From contig CASGDA010000005.1 in the NCBI GenBank assembly GCA_949300145.1, positions 62,001-126,000 of the forward strand: DNA of 64,000 bases, in the 5' to 3' direction. Source of the DNA: an uncultured Treponema sp. Its GTDB lineage: Bacteria; Spirochaetota; Spirochaetia; Treponematales; Treponemataceae. This document shows, in pieces, positions 48,563 to 58,061 of this stretch (its first letter is position 1; every line of letters begins with the position of its first letter). The notes under the pieces were generated by a model that searched no databases, had not been told where the DNA came from, and saw only the letters and a program-made list of their open reading frames with translations. The translations under genes were made by a program, and so were the position numbers.

Positions 48563-49342
48563 TTAATCCTTAAGTACATCCGATTCAATGACTTTCTTGT
48601 CTTTCGGGGAAAGATAAGTAAGCAGCTTCTGGGCCAGGATACGGGGGTTATCCCCGGTTTGAATCGAAAGGACACCTTCTATAATCATTTCTTTTGACTT
48701 AACTTCCAGTGAATTATGGTACCCCAGTTTTCCCGCTATAGGCACAAAAAGCCAGTTCTGGAGAATAGAGCCGTACAGGGTGGTGACAAGAGCGACAGCC
48801 ATATTGGGACCGAGGGAGGTTTTATCCTCAAGGTTATTGAGCATTCCTATAAGACCTATAACCGTACCGAGCATTCCGAAACCAGGACCAAGAGTAGCCC
48901 AGGTGTTTACAAGGGATATCCATGTGTTGTGCCGGTTTTCCATCTGGTTCAGCTCGTTTTCCATAAGGGAGCGGATAACCTCGCCGTCCGTACCGTCAAC
49001 CACAAGGCGCAGGCCGTTGCGCATGAATTCATCATCCAAATCCTGGATTTCTTCTTCCAGGGCAAGAATACCTTCACGGCGGGCTTTTTCGGAAAATGTA
49101 ACGAGTCTCTGGACAATGGCCTTTTCCTCAAAGTCCCAGGTTTTAAAAACACGGCCCATAACCTTGAAGATACCCACGGCATAGGACAAGGGATAAGTAA
49201 TGAACAGACAGGCGTAGGAACCGCCTATGGTTACAAAAACAGACGGAAGGTCAAGAAGTCCATTCAAAGAACCGCTCATATAAGAACCGAAAATAACACA
49301 ACCCATGCCGCCGAAAATTCCAATGAAGGTAGCTATATCCAT
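48563..49342 (-). CDS. motA: Stator protein MotA
   Basis: A 259-residue MotA with four membrane helices (IFGGMGCVIFGSYMSG; FVTIGGSYACLFITYPL; LGPGFGMLGTVIGLIGMLNN; VALVTTLYGSILQNWLFVPI) and a cytoplasmic loop (RREGILALEEEIQDLDDEFM) that contacts FliG. With MotB it forms the proton-driven stator. It begins seven bases after flbD. Confidence 0.97.
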   Translation of the reverse strand: MDIATFIGIFGGMGCVIFGSYMSGSLNGLLDLPSVFVTIGGSYACLFITYPLSYAVGIFKVMGRVFKTWDFEEKAIVQRLVTFSEKARREGILALEEEIQDLDDEFMRNGLRLVVDGTDGEVIRSLMENELNQMENRHNTWISLVNTWATLGPGFGMLGTVIGLIGMLNNLEDKTSLGPNMAVALVTTLYGSILQNWLFVPIAGKLGYHNSLEVKSKEMIIEGVLSIQTGDNPRILAQKLLTYLSPKDKKVIESDVLKD

Positions 49343-49349
49343 CCGGGTT

Positions 49350-49547
49350 TTACTCCTCGTTTTTGAATGCGCCTATACGCTTACGGTATTCAACGATACG
49401 GTCAAGAATCTCTTCCGGAGTCTCGCGTATAACAAGTTTTTTTCCGGAAAGCATTGACAAAGTAACATCAGGATTGGTTTCGATAGCTTCAATCTGGTGA
49501 GGATTAATCCAATACTGTTTGCCGTTAAGCTGTGTCACTTTAATCAT
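49350..49547 (-). CDS. flbD: FlbD-family flagellar protein
   Basis: A 65-residue FlbD: MIKVTQLNGKQYWINPHQIE and the typical SGKKLVIRETPEEILDRIVEYR (in part). The family sits next to motA in many phyla and its role is unclear. The ATG at 49547 follows AAGGA, and a good promoter lies immediately upstream, so it may start a second transcript within the flagellar operon. Confidence 0.92.
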   Translation of the reverse strand: MIKVTQLNGKQYWINPHQIEAIETNPDVTLSMLSGKKLVIRETPEEILDRIVEYRKRIGAFKNEE

Positions 49548-49563
49548 TGCATATCCTTAAAAC

Positions 49564-49592
49564 ATTCTATCTTATTTTGCTTTAAGTTTCAA
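49564..49592 (-). promoter_or_regulatory. Internal promoter for flbD-motA-motB and downstream genes
   Basis: Minus strand: TTGAAA, 17 bases, TAGAAT. The predicted start is about 49557, 10 bases before the flbD ATG, so the ribosome-binding site AAGGA would be at the 5' end of the message. Confidence 0.65.
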
Positions 49593-49646
49593 ATATAAAA
49601 CATAATACGGATTTCAGGGCGTGATAACCATCCCTGAATCCGTATT
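49590..49646 (-). terminator. Strong hairpin between flgE and flbD
   Basis: Minus strand: a 15-bp stem (AATACGGATTCAGGG pairing with CCCTGAAATCCGTATT, one bulged A) with a 12-base loop, followed by a U-rich stretch (ATGTTTTATATTT). It lies 15 bases after the flgE stop. It fits a partial terminator or a 3'-end stabiliser separating the highly expressed hook gene from motor genes. Confidence 0.72.
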
Positions 49647-49660
49647 AAATCCGGCTGCTA

Positions 49661-51046
49661 TCAGCGTTTCAGGTTGATAACAGTTTCCAGCATCAGGTCC
49701 GAAGTCTGGATGGTTTTGGAACTCGCCTGGAAACCACGCTGGGTGACAATCATGTCGGTGAACTGCTCCGTCAAATCAACGTTACTCATTTCAAGGGCGC
49801 CGGCAATCAGTTTCCCCTTTCCGGCTATACCGGAAACACCGATGTTCGCTGCCCCGGAGTTGTTGGATTCGACGTAGGTGTTCTCACCCGCTTTTTCCAA
49901 ACCGCCCTGGTTCGCGAAGGTGGCGAGCCCGATCTGGCCGAGGGTACGGTTGGCGCCGTTTGAATAAACGCCGGTTATAATCCCGGACTGGTCTATCTTG
50001 AAATTCTCAAGATACCCCATTGTATAACCGTCCTGCTCATAGGCCTTTGTCGAGCTTTTCTCGGCGAACTGCGTGACGGTGTTTTCGACGCTTCCGATTT
50101 CACCGAGATTCAGGTTAAAGGTCTGGCGGACGGGGTTTCCTTCCGCATCCGGATTCGCGCCGGGAACATTGAAAGACACCTGCATGTTTATGATACCCTC
50201 CGGCGCGCTCACGTTTCCGAGGGTATCCGTAACGGAAGCAAGCATACCGTTATTGTCGAAGTTCACAACAAAGGTGTTTCCTGTGCCTTCCGTTGTGCCG
50301 AGGCCGACACGGGTTTCCGTCTCATCGGCTCCGTTTACGTTTACAGTGGCCTGCCATTGGTTCTGGGTGCCGGGTACTCTCGTGAAGGAAACGTTCAAAT
50401 CATGCTGCTGTCCGAATTCATCATAAATATTGAAAGAAGTCTGCCAGGTGGCGTTCCTGACATCGGCTTCGCTTGCCCCTTCCGTTATTTCAGGAAGCCT
50501 CTTGTCCAGGTTGCAGGCATACTGAACCGAAGTCGTGGCCCGCGCGTCGATTTTCTGCCCGACAGGAATAACCAGGTCTTCAGGCTGGGAGGAGACATCA
50601 AGGACGGTCTGTCCGTCAATGTCCCTGGCCTGCCATCCCTGCACACGCATACCGTTAGCGGGATTCACAAGGGTTCCTTCCCTGTCCACGCCGAAGTTAC
50701 CGGCACGGGTGAAGTATGTTTTCTCCCCGGATTTCATGATAAAGAAACCGTTGCCCTGGATCGCGACATCGGTCTGGACTCCGGTTGTCTGGAGTGAACC
50801 CTGGGTGTGTATTGTATCGATACTGGCAATATTCATGCCGAGTCCCACTTCCTTCGGGTTTACACCGCCGATTTCATCGGTGGGACGGGCAGCCCCGCTC
50901 ATCTGCTGGGAAAGAAGGTCATGGAAATTCACCCTTCCCCTCTTGAAGCCGGTTGTATTTACATTGGAAATATTGTTTCCGATTACATCCATGCGGGTCT
51001 GGTGGTTTTGCATTCCGGAAACGCCGGAATAAAGAGATCTCATCAT
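49661..51046 (-). CDS. flgE: Flagellar hook protein FlgE
   Basis: A 461-residue hook subunit with the axial start [29 protein letters not shown], hook-domain [20 protein letters not shown] and C-terminal [26 protein letters not shown] (core). In T. denticola the hook self-crosslinks through lysinoalanine between Cys178 and Lys165; here Lys165 (PVGQK) and Cys178 (VQYAC), with the following Asn179, fall at exactly the same numbers. The start is the first of two tandem ATG codons, two bases after the flgD stop. Confidence 0.97.
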   Translation of the reverse strand: MMRSLYSGVSGMQNHQTRMDVIGNNISNVNTTGFKRGRVNFHDLLSQQMSGAARPTDEIGGVNPKEVGLGMNIASIDTIHTQGSLQTTGVQTDVAIQGNGFFIMKSGEKTYFTRAGNFGVDREGTLVNPANGMRVQGWQARDIDGQTVLDVSSQPEDLVIPVGQKIDARATTSVQYACNLDKRLPEITEGASEADVRNATWQTSFNIYDEFGQQHDLNVSFTRVPGTQNQWQATVNVNGADETETRVGLGTTEGTGNTFVVNFDNNGMLASVTDTLGNVSAPEGIINMQVSFNVPGANPDAEGNPVRQTFNLNLGEIGSVENTVTQFAEKSSTKAYEQDGYTMGYLENFKIDQSGIITGVYSNGANRTLGQIGLATFANQGGLEKAGENTYVESNNSGAANIGVSGIAGKGKLIAGALEMSNVDLTEQFTDMIVTQRGFQASSKTIQTSDLMLETVINLKR

Positions 51047-51048
51047 AA

Positions 51049-51522
51049 TCAGTTACCCCCGTAAATGTTTTTGTCCGCGTATACAGTCTTTACCGCCGAC
51101 CAGTCGTACCAGTTTCCGTTCACCTGGACAGTCGGATTTTCCCCTCTCGAGGCCGCGGTTATGACACCGGAAACAGTGTTCCCGCCGGCATCAATATCCA
51201 CTGTTTTGCCGACAGCGGAAGAAGCCTCGGAACTGCCGAGAAGAGAGGCCAGTTTGGAAAAACCTGAACTCATGTTCGTCATCTGTTCAAGGCTGGAAAA
51301 CTGGGCCATCTGCGCTATAAACTGCGTGTCTTCCATCGGAGCCGTCGGATCCTGGTGAGAAAGCTGCGCGATGAGAAGAGTTAGAAAATCATCCTTGCCG
51401 AGTTCAGTTTTGGCCGTCCTTCCGTTGACAGCCAGTGTTTTGTTGAAAGAATCAACCTGGAGCTGGACAAGAGTTTGTTCCTGAGAGCTCATCGAAGTAT
51501 TCAACAACGTTCCAATATCCAT
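51049..51522 (-). CDS. flgD: Hook-capping protein FlgD
   Basis: A 157-residue Flg[41 protein letters not shown] is the family core (quoted parts [14 protein letters not shown] and [14 protein letters not shown]). The C-terminal ~70 residues are the small Ig/Tudor hook-cap domain ([19 protein letters not shown]). It caps the growing hook. The ATG at 51522 (MDIGTLLN) has GGAGG five bases ahead and is preferred to an upstream in-frame start inside fliK. Confidence 0.93.
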   Translation of the reverse strand: MDIGTLLNTSMSSQEQTLVQLQVDSFNKTLAVNGRTAKTELGKDDFLTLLIAQLSHQDPTAPMEDTQFIAQMAQFSSLEQMTNMSSGFSKLASLLGSSEASSAVGKTVDIDAGGNTVSGVITAASRGENPTVQVNGNWYDWSAVKTVYADKNIYGGN

Positions 51523-51535
51523 CAAAACCTCCGCA

Positions 51536-52936
51536 TCAGGCAAAAACATCCACGGCATACCAAGAGCCGCGGACACGCGCACCGTCGCGCGCCATTTTAT
51601 TATCGGACGATATTCCCCCGGGCATTACATCCGGAATGCTGGAAGCGTAAAAAGGAGAGCTGATTTTACCTTCCATGTTCCTTTCCTCCGAACCCGCGCC
51701 GCCGCCGGCCCATGAAAGGTCGAATCCTGCCGTATCAAAGCCTTCCCCGTTGAAAGACCGGACAAGACTGTCCATGCTTCCTTCAAAGGCATCCCAGGCT
51801 TCCTGTGAAGAAACCATGATTTTTCCTGAAAGCTTTTTATCCCCGGACATTTCCAGACTGATACGCACAGGCCCCAAAGTCTCAGGATGAAGGGTCAGGC
51901 GTATCATCCCTTCACTGCCGTTGCGCAGGACAATCTGTCCCGCCCTAACAAATTCAGACGCATTCGCGCGTATTTCTGCTGAAAGTTTCTCGGCGAAGGA
52001 ACCGTAGACACTGTTCCCGCCGTTGCCGGCAGACTCAGCTCCGGATCTGAACATGGAAGATGTCCTGAAGGAAAAACCGTCGCCGCGGGAATCCAGGCTT
52101 CTTCCGCTGTCCTGAAACGAGGAAGGGTCATCGGACGAAAATTCCTGTGACACGAACATATGCATTTCCACATCTGTACCGGCGGAATCCGCCGTCAAAG
52201 GAACCCGGACTTCAGCTTCCGCACCCTCAGCGGCTTTGCGCCGTAAATCAATTACGGAAAAAACAGCCTCCTTACGCCCTTCCGCCTGCTCCTCCCGTGT
52301 TACGGAAAGCCTTTCTCCGGAGTCAGACCACTGCGGGGAATCAGGAACAGGAATTTCCGCGGAAGGGGAACTATTCTTCCGCACCGGGATTTCCCGGTCA
52401 GCATTTTCCCCGTCCGCCAGCGGAAGCCCGGAGCCGGGAGCATCCCCTGTCTTTTCCAAGGTGTCTTTGTCCCCCGTCAGACTTGAAAGAAGCTCTCCGC
52501 CGTCACCGGAATGTTCCGGATTCCCACGCCGGGCTTTACCGGCACCGTCCGCGGGAACGGAATTCTTTTCCGCAAAAACGGGAATCCCGGTATATTCCGG
52601 GTAAACCTGCGGCTTTTCCTCTTCCACTCCGGGATCAACCCCTTCTTTCACGGCAGTTTTTTCTTCTGTTTCCAATGTTTCCAAAGCGGCACGTTCTTCA
52701 ACGTCCACTGTTTCCCCGTCCGGCTTTACGCGGGAAGTTTTCCCTTCCTCATCAGCCTTGTCCATGGCACCGTTCTGAATACTTTCCAGCATTTCGGGGA
52801 ATGAATCTCCGTTTCGTACAGTTTCAGCATCAGCTTGTCCGCTTTTCCCGCTGTTTCCCTCATACAAACGGCCGCAGGAACGCATCCGCTCCATTTCACC
52901 GGGAAACGGGGTAAAGCCATCAGTCGCCAGCATCAC
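51536..52936 (-). CDS. fliK: Flagellar hook-length control protein FliK
   Basis: A 466-residue protein. The long N-terminal ~320 residues are Glu/Gly/Ser/Lys-rich and disordered, as expected for a molecular ruler. The C-terminal domain carries the FliK core [20 protein letters not shown] and [20 protein letters not shown]. It measures hook length and flips FlhB specificity. In T. phagedenis and T. pallidum the equivalent gene was called tap1. The start is a GTG with AGGAGG nine bases upstream, followed directly by an ATG. Confidence 0.85.
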   Translation of the reverse strand: MMLATDGFTPFPGEMERMRSCGRLYEGNSGKSGQADAETVRNGDSFPEMLESIQNGAMDKADEEGKTSRVKPDGETVDVEERAALETLETEEKTAVKEGVDPGVEEEKPQVYPEYTGIPVFAEKNSVPADGAGKARRGNPEHSGDGGELLSSLTGDKDTLEKTGDAPGSGLPLADGENADREIPVRKNSSPSAEIPVPDSPQWSDSGERLSVTREEQAEGRKEAVFSVIDLRRKAAEGAEAEVRVPLTADSAGTDVEMHMFVSQEFSSDDPSSFQDSGRSLDSRGDGFSFRTSSMFRSGAESAGNGGNSVYGSFAEKLSAEIRANASEFVRAGQIVLRNGSEGMIRLTLHPETLGPVRISLEMSGDKKLSGKIMVSSQEAWDAFEGSMDSLVRSFNGEGFDTAGFDLSWAGGGAGSEERNMEGKISSPFYASSIPDVMPGGISSDNKMARDGARVRGSWYAVDVFA

Positions 52937-53046
52937 TTACGCAAACCTCCTGAAACGGATATCCGCAAAATTGAATAAAACGCGGAACAGTCCGTTTCTT
53001 CTATTGTCGAGTAAAAAAGCGCAAGTGTTGAATTATTTTTTCAGAT

Positions 53047-53670
53047 TTATTCGATGGATCTCGGTTTTGAGGTCATTTTCCGCTGTATTTCGGCGGCTCT
53101 TTCCGGGGGCATCAGGGAGAACCAGTAAGCCACGGAGGAAACTTCCCCTGCCGCGGTTGCCTCATCCTCAACAGCCCGCAGAATGTCAATCACATCCTGG
53201 TCATCCATGGCCAGCAGATTGTCCACGGCGGCCTGCGGCGGCATACCATTCATGTATCCCGCGATGACACGGATATTCGCGGCCCTGTCCTCCGTGGCGC
53301 GCATCAGTTCGGAGAATGAGCGTTCCCTCTCCTCCACGGTGCTCTGCCTGTCCTCCAGCTCCTGGGAAACCTGCAGTATTTCCCTTTCCCTGCGGTCAAG
53401 CTCCTGCTCACGCATATCCAGTTCCTGGCTGCGTATGTCAATTGACTCGAGCCTCTTTGCAATCCGGTCTTCGTCCAGATTCCCGGGTGCGGTCGGAAGG
53501 GTTGAAACGCCCTGCCTGTTGTGGAGTCCGAAAAGGGAATAAACGGGCGCAAAAAGGTGCCTTGTGCGCATTATCCCCAGATAATCGAACCATAAAAGTC
53601 CGCCGCATATCAAAATAATTATAAGGATAAGCAGGACAATAACCCTGCCCAACGTTCCGCGCCGAGCCAA
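53047..53670 (-). CDS. flbB: Periplasmic-flagellar collar protein FlbB
   Basis: A 207-residue membrane protein. After a basic start (ARRGTLGR) comes a membrane helix (VIVLLILIIILICGGLLWF), an extracytoplasmic stretch, a long heptad coiled coil (about 85-150: RSQELDMREQELDRREREIL in part) and a MotE-like C-terminal segment (MPPQAAVDNLLAMDDQDVIDIL in part; AAEIQRKM). In Borrelia FlbB builds the spirochaete collar and recruits stators. The open frame runs to 53979, but TTG 53670 with GGAGG just upstream, lying 30 bases below a promoter, is the likely start. Confidence 0.85.
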   Translation of the reverse strand: MARRGTLGRVIVLLILIIILICGGLLWFDYLGIMRTRHLFAPVYSLFGLHNRQGVSTLPTAPGNLDEDRIAKRLESIDIRSQELDMREQELDRREREILQVSQELEDRQSTVEERERSFSELMRATEDRAANIRVIAGYMNGMPPQAAVDNLLAMDDQDVIDILRAVEDEATAAGEVSSVAYWFSLMPPERAAEIQRKMTSKPRSIE

Positions 53671-53698
53671 TTTCCCCTCCACTGTAGAGACTGGGATA

Positions 53699-53727
53699 AG
53701 TATATCCTCTATCAAACTTATAAACAA
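53699..53727 (-). promoter_or_regulatory. Promoter of the flbB-to-flhG flagellar operon
   Basis: Minus strand: TTGTTT, 17 bases, TATACT. The predicted start is about 53692, which gives a leader of about 22 bases holding the GGAGG of flbB. It looks like a housekeeping promoter, not sigma-28. Confidence 0.62.
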
Positions 53728-53780
53728 GCATAAAATTACACATAAAATACAAACATCCGGGCAATATACGCCCCAGATAA

Positions 53781-53810
53781 TTGAAACAGAACGCTTAAAT
53801 ATGGTATGAT
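53781..53810 (+). promoter_or_regulatory. Promoter of the amino-acid ABC operon
   Basis: TTGAAA, 18 bases, TATGAT, about 35 bases before the substrate-binding-protein ATG. It is divergent from the flagellar promoter. Confidence 0.7.
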
Positions 53811-53845
53811 TCTGTGCTAAGTAAATCGTTATCAGGAGTAAAACT

Positions 53846-54616
53846 ATGAAAAAACTGGTTTCCGTTGCGGTTTTTGTTGCCGCGGTTTTCACATTTTTTT
53901 CATGCGCGAAGAAGGAAGTCGACATAAAAAGTGCCGAAGACCTTGCAGGCAAGAAGATAGGCGTCCAGGCCGGAACCACAGGAGAAAGCTGGGTTCAGGA
54001 AAACGTGAAGGATGTCAAGCTTTCGTCATTTAAAAGCGGAATTGACGCCGCCCTTGACCTGAAAAACGGAGCCATCGACGCCGTTGTTCTGGACGAACTT
54101 CCTGCAAGGGAGATAGTGGCCCGCAACGACGACCTCCAGATTCTCACAGGCTCTTTCGCAAGGGAGGAATACGCCATCGCCGTCAAAAAAGGCAACACGG
54201 AGCTTCTGGAGAAAATCAACAGCGCCATCCAAAAAATGATGGACGGGGATGACTACACAAAACTCCGCCAGTCCTTCATGCCGGCGGACGGGGAAATCAC
54301 CATTCCGGTCATCGATGTCCCCGAATCGGATAAAACAATCAGGCTCGGAACAAACGCCGCTTTTCCTCCCTTTGAATACGTCGGCGGAAACACGATTGTA
54401 GGATTCGACATAAGCATGGGACAGCTCATAGCGATAGAATGCGGCGCGAACCTCGAGGTCGTGGACATGGCCTTTGACAGCCTTATTCCCGCCCTCGCAT
54501 CGAATGCCATCGACTTCATCGCGGCGGGTATGTCCGTAAACGAAGAACGCAAAAAGAACGTGGATTTCTCCATCCCGTATTTTGAATCAGAGCAAGTAAT
54601 CATAATCCGGAAATAA
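53846..54616 (+). CDS. Amino-acid ABC transporter substrate-binding lipoprotein
   Basis: A 256-residue family-3 solute-binding protein. The signal peptide ends in a lipobox-like TFFSC (Cys20), so it is membrane-anchored. The fold is complete: KKIGVQAGTTGESWV, AALDLKNGAIDAVVLDELPA and IRLGTNAAFPPFEYVGGN...IVGFDISMGQLIA. Interestingly, the two lobes appear in swapped order: the second-lobe half comes first and the usual N-terminal half last, a circularly permuted arrangement seen in some family members. It captures a polar amino acid. AGGAG lies seven bases upstream. Confidence 0.9.
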   Translation: MKKLVSVAVFVAAVFTFFSCAKKEVDIKSAEDLAGKKIGVQAGTTGESWVQENVKDVKLSSFKSGIDAALDLKNGAIDAVVLDELPAREIVARNDDLQILTGSFAREEYAIAVKKGNTELLEKINSAIQKMMDGDDYTKLRQSFMPADGEITIPVIDVPESDKTIRLGTNAAFPPFEYVGGNTIVGFDISMGQLIAIECGANLEVVDMAFDSLIPALASNAIDFIAAGMSVNEERKKNVDFSIPYFESEQVIIIRK

Positions 54617-54619
54617 ACA

Positions 54620-55288
54620 GTGTTCCAGGCTTTTTATGACACGATGATATACGGCAGCCGGTGGCTCCTGATCCTTCAGGGGCTGTGGGTTACCGTATGC
54701 ATCGCTTTTTTCGCGATTATAATAGGAACCGCGCTGGGTGCCGGCGCCGCGCTCTGTAAAATATCCGGCAACCGCTGGTTGAAGGCGGTCGCGGAATTTT
54801 ACACGACGGTTATCAGGGGGATTCCTCTGGCGACACAGCTCATGATTTTCTATTTTGTCGTATTCGCACCCCTCGGACTTAACAATTTCCTTGTTGCGGT
54901 AATCGCCTACGGCATCAACTCCGGAGCCTACTGCACGGAGATTTTCCGCGCGGGCATCCAGGGGGTGGACAAGGGGCAGATGGAGGCTGGCCGGTCGCTG
55001 GGCCTTTCAAAGAAGCAGACCCTGTCCAAGATTATCCTGCCCCAGGCAGTCAAGATGATTCTTCCTACATATACAAGCGAATTCATTGTCCTGATAAAGG
55101 AAACCTCCGTTGCCAGCTTTATCGCTGTAATGGATTTGACAAAGGCCGGGGACATGGTGCGCAACGCGACCTACAACGCATGGATTCCGTTGATAACATG
55201 CGCGGTGATTTACCTGTGCCTCACCCTGGGCCTGACGAAAATTTTCGCTATTCTTGAAAAAAGGCTGGCCAGAAGTGATAGAAGTTAA
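54620..55288 (+). CDS. Amino-acid ABC transporter permease
   Basis: A 222-residue HisM/GlnP-type permease with about five membrane helices. It carries the signature [19 protein letters not shown] near residue 60 and the EAA loop [20 protein letters not shown] (with [23 protein letters not shown] in part). The start is a GTG at 54620, three bases after the binding protein; only a weak GGAA is visible. It overlaps the ATPase gene by 14 bases. Confidence 0.92.
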   Translation: MFQAFYDTMIYGSRWLLILQGLWVTVCIAFFAIIIGTALGAGAALCKISGNRWLKAVAEFYTTVIRGIPLATQLMIFYFVVFAPLGLNNFLVAVIAYGINSGAYCTEIFRAGIQGVDKGQMEAGRSLGLSKKQTLSKIILPQAVKMILPTYTSEFIVLIKETSVASFIAVMDLTKAGDMVRNATYNAWIPLITCAVIYLCLTLGLTKIFAILEKRLARSDRS

Positions 55289-55997
55289 AGGGTTAAAGAA
55301 AAGATTCGGCAATCTTCAGGTTTTGAACGGAATCACGGAGACAATAAACAAAGGGGAAAAGGTTGTCATCGTGGGTCCCTCCGGTTCGGGAAAATCCACT
55401 TTTCTCAGGTGCCTCAACTGGCTGGAAATCCCAGACTCCGGGGAAATCTTCTTTGAGGGGACTCTTTTGAATGATCCTGAAACGGACATCGACATGATAC
55501 GCAGGAAAATGGGGATGGTGTTCCAGCATTTCAACCTGTTCCCGCATCTGACCATCCTGCAGAACATAACCCTCGCCCCCGTGACACTCAAACTCCAGAC
55601 AAAGGAAGAAGCCGAAAGCAGGGCGATGTCGCTTCTTGCCAGAATCGGGCTTGAAGACAAGGCGGGCGAATACCCTTCCCGCATTTCAGGCGGACAAAAG
55701 CAGAGGATAGCCATTGTACGCTCACTCGCCATGAATCCAGACGTGATGCTCTTTGACGAGCCCACATCCGCCCTTGACCCGGAAATGGTCGGCGAGGTTC
55801 TCCAGCTTATGAAAGAGCTCGCCGACGACGGAATGACAATGGTGGTCGTAACCCATGAAATGGGCTTCGCCCGTGAAGTCGCAACCCGCGTGCTGTTTAT
55901 GGACGGCGGCGTCATACAGGAGCAGAATACACCCGGTGAATTTTTCGGGGCACCGAAAAACGAACGCCTCAAGGATTTCCTCTCAAAAGTCCTTTGA
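55275..55997 (+). CDS. Amino-acid ABC transporter ATP-binding protein
   Basis: A 240-residue GlnQ/HisP-type ATPase: Walker [17 protein letters not shown]-loop [18 protein letters not shown], signature [17 protein letters not shown] and Walker [21 protein letters not shown] (in part), then the switch His in [13 protein letters not shown]. It energises uptake with the permease encoded upstream. The frame is open from TTG 55254, but the GTG at 55275 ([12 protein letters not shown]) is the expected start, inside the end of the permease gene. Confidence 0.95.
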   Translation: MIEVKGLKKRFGNLQVLNGITETINKGEKVVIVGPSGSGKSTFLRCLNWLEIPDSGEIFFEGTLLNDPETDIDMIRRKMGMVFQHFNLFPHLTILQNITLAPVTLKLQTKEEAESRAMSLLARIGLEDKAGEYPSRISGGQKQRIAIVRSLAMNPDVMLFDEPTSALDPEMVGEVLQLMKELADDGMTMVVVTHEMGFAREVATRVLFMDGGVIQEQNTPGEFFGAPKNERLKDFLSKVL

Positions 55998-56030
55998 CAG
56001 ACATTTCCAACTTTACAAAACGGGGAAAAC

Positions 56031-58025
56031 ATGACCTTTGACTATAAATCCAAACTGAATGCCGCGCAGTATGAGGCGGTCACAACGATAGAAGGGCCGG
56101 TACTGATAATCGCAGGCGCTGGTTCAGGAAAAACAAGGGTCATAACCCACCGCATGGCGTACATGCTCGATTCAGGAATACCGCAGTCCCAGATACTGGC
56201 GCTGACATTCACGAACAAGGCTGCCCGCGAGATGGGACAGAGGGTCAAGGATTTGACGGGGAAAAAGCTGCAGGCGCTGACTGTAAGCACATTCCATTCC
56301 TTCGGTGTTAAAATCATAAGGGAAAACGCGCGGCTTCTTTCCAGGCGGGAAAATTTCAGTATTTATGACGAAAGTGACAAAGCCCAGCTCATAAAGGAAA
56401 CAGCCCTGGAAACGGGATTCAGCGTGAATGCGCTTGATATATACGAAACGTCAAACCTTTTTTCCGCGATAAAAACAGGGATGAAAGAATGGCAGTCGGC
56501 GAACGACAAATACAGGGTTCTGTTCGAGGAATACCAGAAAGGGCTTCAGCTTTACAATGCGGTTGACTTCGACGACCTTATCCTGCTGCCGATAAAACTT
56601 TTCCGGGAGAATCCTGACGTACTGGAAACATACCGCAACCGTTTCCGCTACATAATGGTCGATGAGTTCCAGGACACAAGCATGCAGCAATATGAATTCA
56701 TGCGTTTCCTTGCGGAAAAAAACATATGCGTTGTCGGTGATGACGACCAGTCGATTTATTCATGGCGGGGCGCTGATTTTGAGAACATCAGGAAATTCGA
56801 AAGGGATTTTCCCGGACTGAAGGAAATAAAGCTCGAGCAGAATTACCGTTCCACAGGCACAATCCTTGCCGCGGCGAACGGGGTTATTTCGCACAACACG
56901 AACCGCAAAAAAAAGTCCCTGTGGTCTGGGAACGACTCAGGAAAACCAGTCGAGATTTTCATGCCTGAGGATGAAAAAAAGGAAGCTGAATTCATTGCGG
57001 AAATGATACAGTCAATCCGGATAAGGGAGAAGCTCAATTTTTCAGACTTCGGTGTTCTCATACGGACAAACAATTTGAACCGCGCCATAGAAGAAGCTTT
57101 TCTGGACTCGAACATACCCTATTCCATGTCCGGAGGAACGAGCTTCTTCCAGCGGAAGGAAATAAAGGACGTGATAAGTTACCTCAGGGTAATCGCGAAT
57201 CCTGACGACGACATAAACCTTCTGCGCATAATAAACACGCCGAGAAGAGGTCTGGGAAGAAAAACGGTGTCGGAGATTTCCGCCACAGCCGACGCGCATA
57301 ACTGCTCGGTGTGGACGGCGATCAATTCAATCACCGGGAAAAACGAAATGCTGTTCCAGGACAAACCCGGCGACAATCTTTCGGCTTTCGCTGACTTTAT
57401 AAGAAACCACAGGGCGGAGATGCTTTCAGGGAAAGACCTCGCGAACAAGGTCAGGAAAATGGTGGAGGAAATCGATTACTGGAGCTACCTTGTGCAGGAG
57501 TACCAGAAAAACGAGAAAGCCGCCAGATACAAATTCCTCAACATAGAAAGCCTGATATCATCTATTTCAGTATGGGAAAAAGATCCCGATAATTACGACA
57601 AATCCCTTTTTGACTACCTTAACCGCATAACCCTTATGTCAAGGGATTCGCTGGAGGACGAGTATTCCGGCAAGGTTAATTTGATGACGATTCATGCGGC
57701 GAAGGGACTGGAATTTCCAGTGGTGTTTATAGCGGGGGCCGAAGACGGGATTATCCCTCATGCGAGGAGCCTGGAGGAAGGGGAAGGAAACATAGAGGAA
57801 GAAAGGCGGCTTTTTTACGTGGCGATAACCCGCGCCCAGAGGAAACTTTTCATTTCAAGCTGCATGAAAAGAAGGAAAGCGGGAAACGAGACGGAGTGCC
57901 ACCCTTCCCCGTTTCTGGATGAAATTCCGGACAATCTGGTTGAATACCACGAGCCCGCCCAACAGCTGGAAACATCCGAAGCCATAGACATCCTTGCAAA
58001 AATGAAAGCCAGATTCGGAAGTTGA
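56031..58025 (+). CDS. Superfamily 1 DNA helicase, UvrD/Rep/PcrA type
   Basis: A 664-residue 3'-5' helicase. It has the Q-motif (LNAAQYEAV), Walker A AGAGSGKTRV, motif II MVDEFQD, motif III GDDDQSIYSWRGADF, motif IV LEQNYRS, and late motifs NLMTIHAAKGLEFPVVF and RRLFYVAITRAQRKLFIS. It unwinds DNA during repair or fork restart. The protein ends shortly after the last motif and lacks the Tudor-type tail by which PcrA and UvrD bind RNA polymerase, so it is Rep-like in size. GGGGAAAAC precedes the ATG. Confidence 0.93.
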   Translation: MTFDYKSKLNAAQYEAVTTIEGPVLIIAGAGSGKTRVITHRMAYMLDSGIPQSQILALTFTNKAAREMGQRVKDLTGKKLQALTVSTFHSFGVKIIRENARLLSRRENFSIYDESDKAQLIKETALETGFSVNALDIYETSNLFSAIKTGMKEWQSANDKYRVLFEEYQKGLQLYNAVDFDDLILLPIKLFRENPDVLETYRNRFRYIMVDEFQDTSMQQYEFMRFLAEKNICVVGDDDQSIYSWRGADFENIRKFERDFPGLKEIKLEQNYRSTGTILAAANGVISHNTNRKKKSLWSGNDSGKPVEIFMPEDEKKEAEFIAEMIQSIRIREKLNFSDFGVLIRTNNLNRAIEEAFLDSNIPYSMSGGTSFFQRKEIKDVISYLRVIANPDDDINLLRIINTPRRGLGRKTVSEISATADAHNCSVWTAINSITGKNEMLFQDKPGDNLSAFADFIRNHRAEMLSGKDLANKVRKMVEEIDYWSYLVQEYQKNEKAARYKFLNIESLISSISVWEKDPDNYDKSLFDYLNRITLMSRDSLEDEYSGKVNLMTIHAAKGLEFPVVFIAGAEDGIIPHARSLEEGEGNIEEERRLFYVAITRAQRKLFISSCMKRRKAGNETECHPSPFLDEIPDNLVEYHEPAQQLETSEAIDILAKMKARFGS

Positions 58026-58061
58026 AGTATCCCAATCCAGGAATATGATGGAGGAAAAGAA

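Noticed and set aside
52937-53046. Possible sigma-28 promoter between flbB and fliK (CTCGACAA on the minus strand)
   Set aside because: Only about five of eight -10 positions match and no TAAA stands at the right distance. A promoter for the equivalent tap1 gene has been discussed for other treponemes, but the sequence here is too weak to call.
53671-53979. N-terminal extension of flbB to 310 residues
   Set aside because: It would cross the flagellar promoter and the divergent ABC operon promoter, has no ribosome-binding site, and has no coherent domain.
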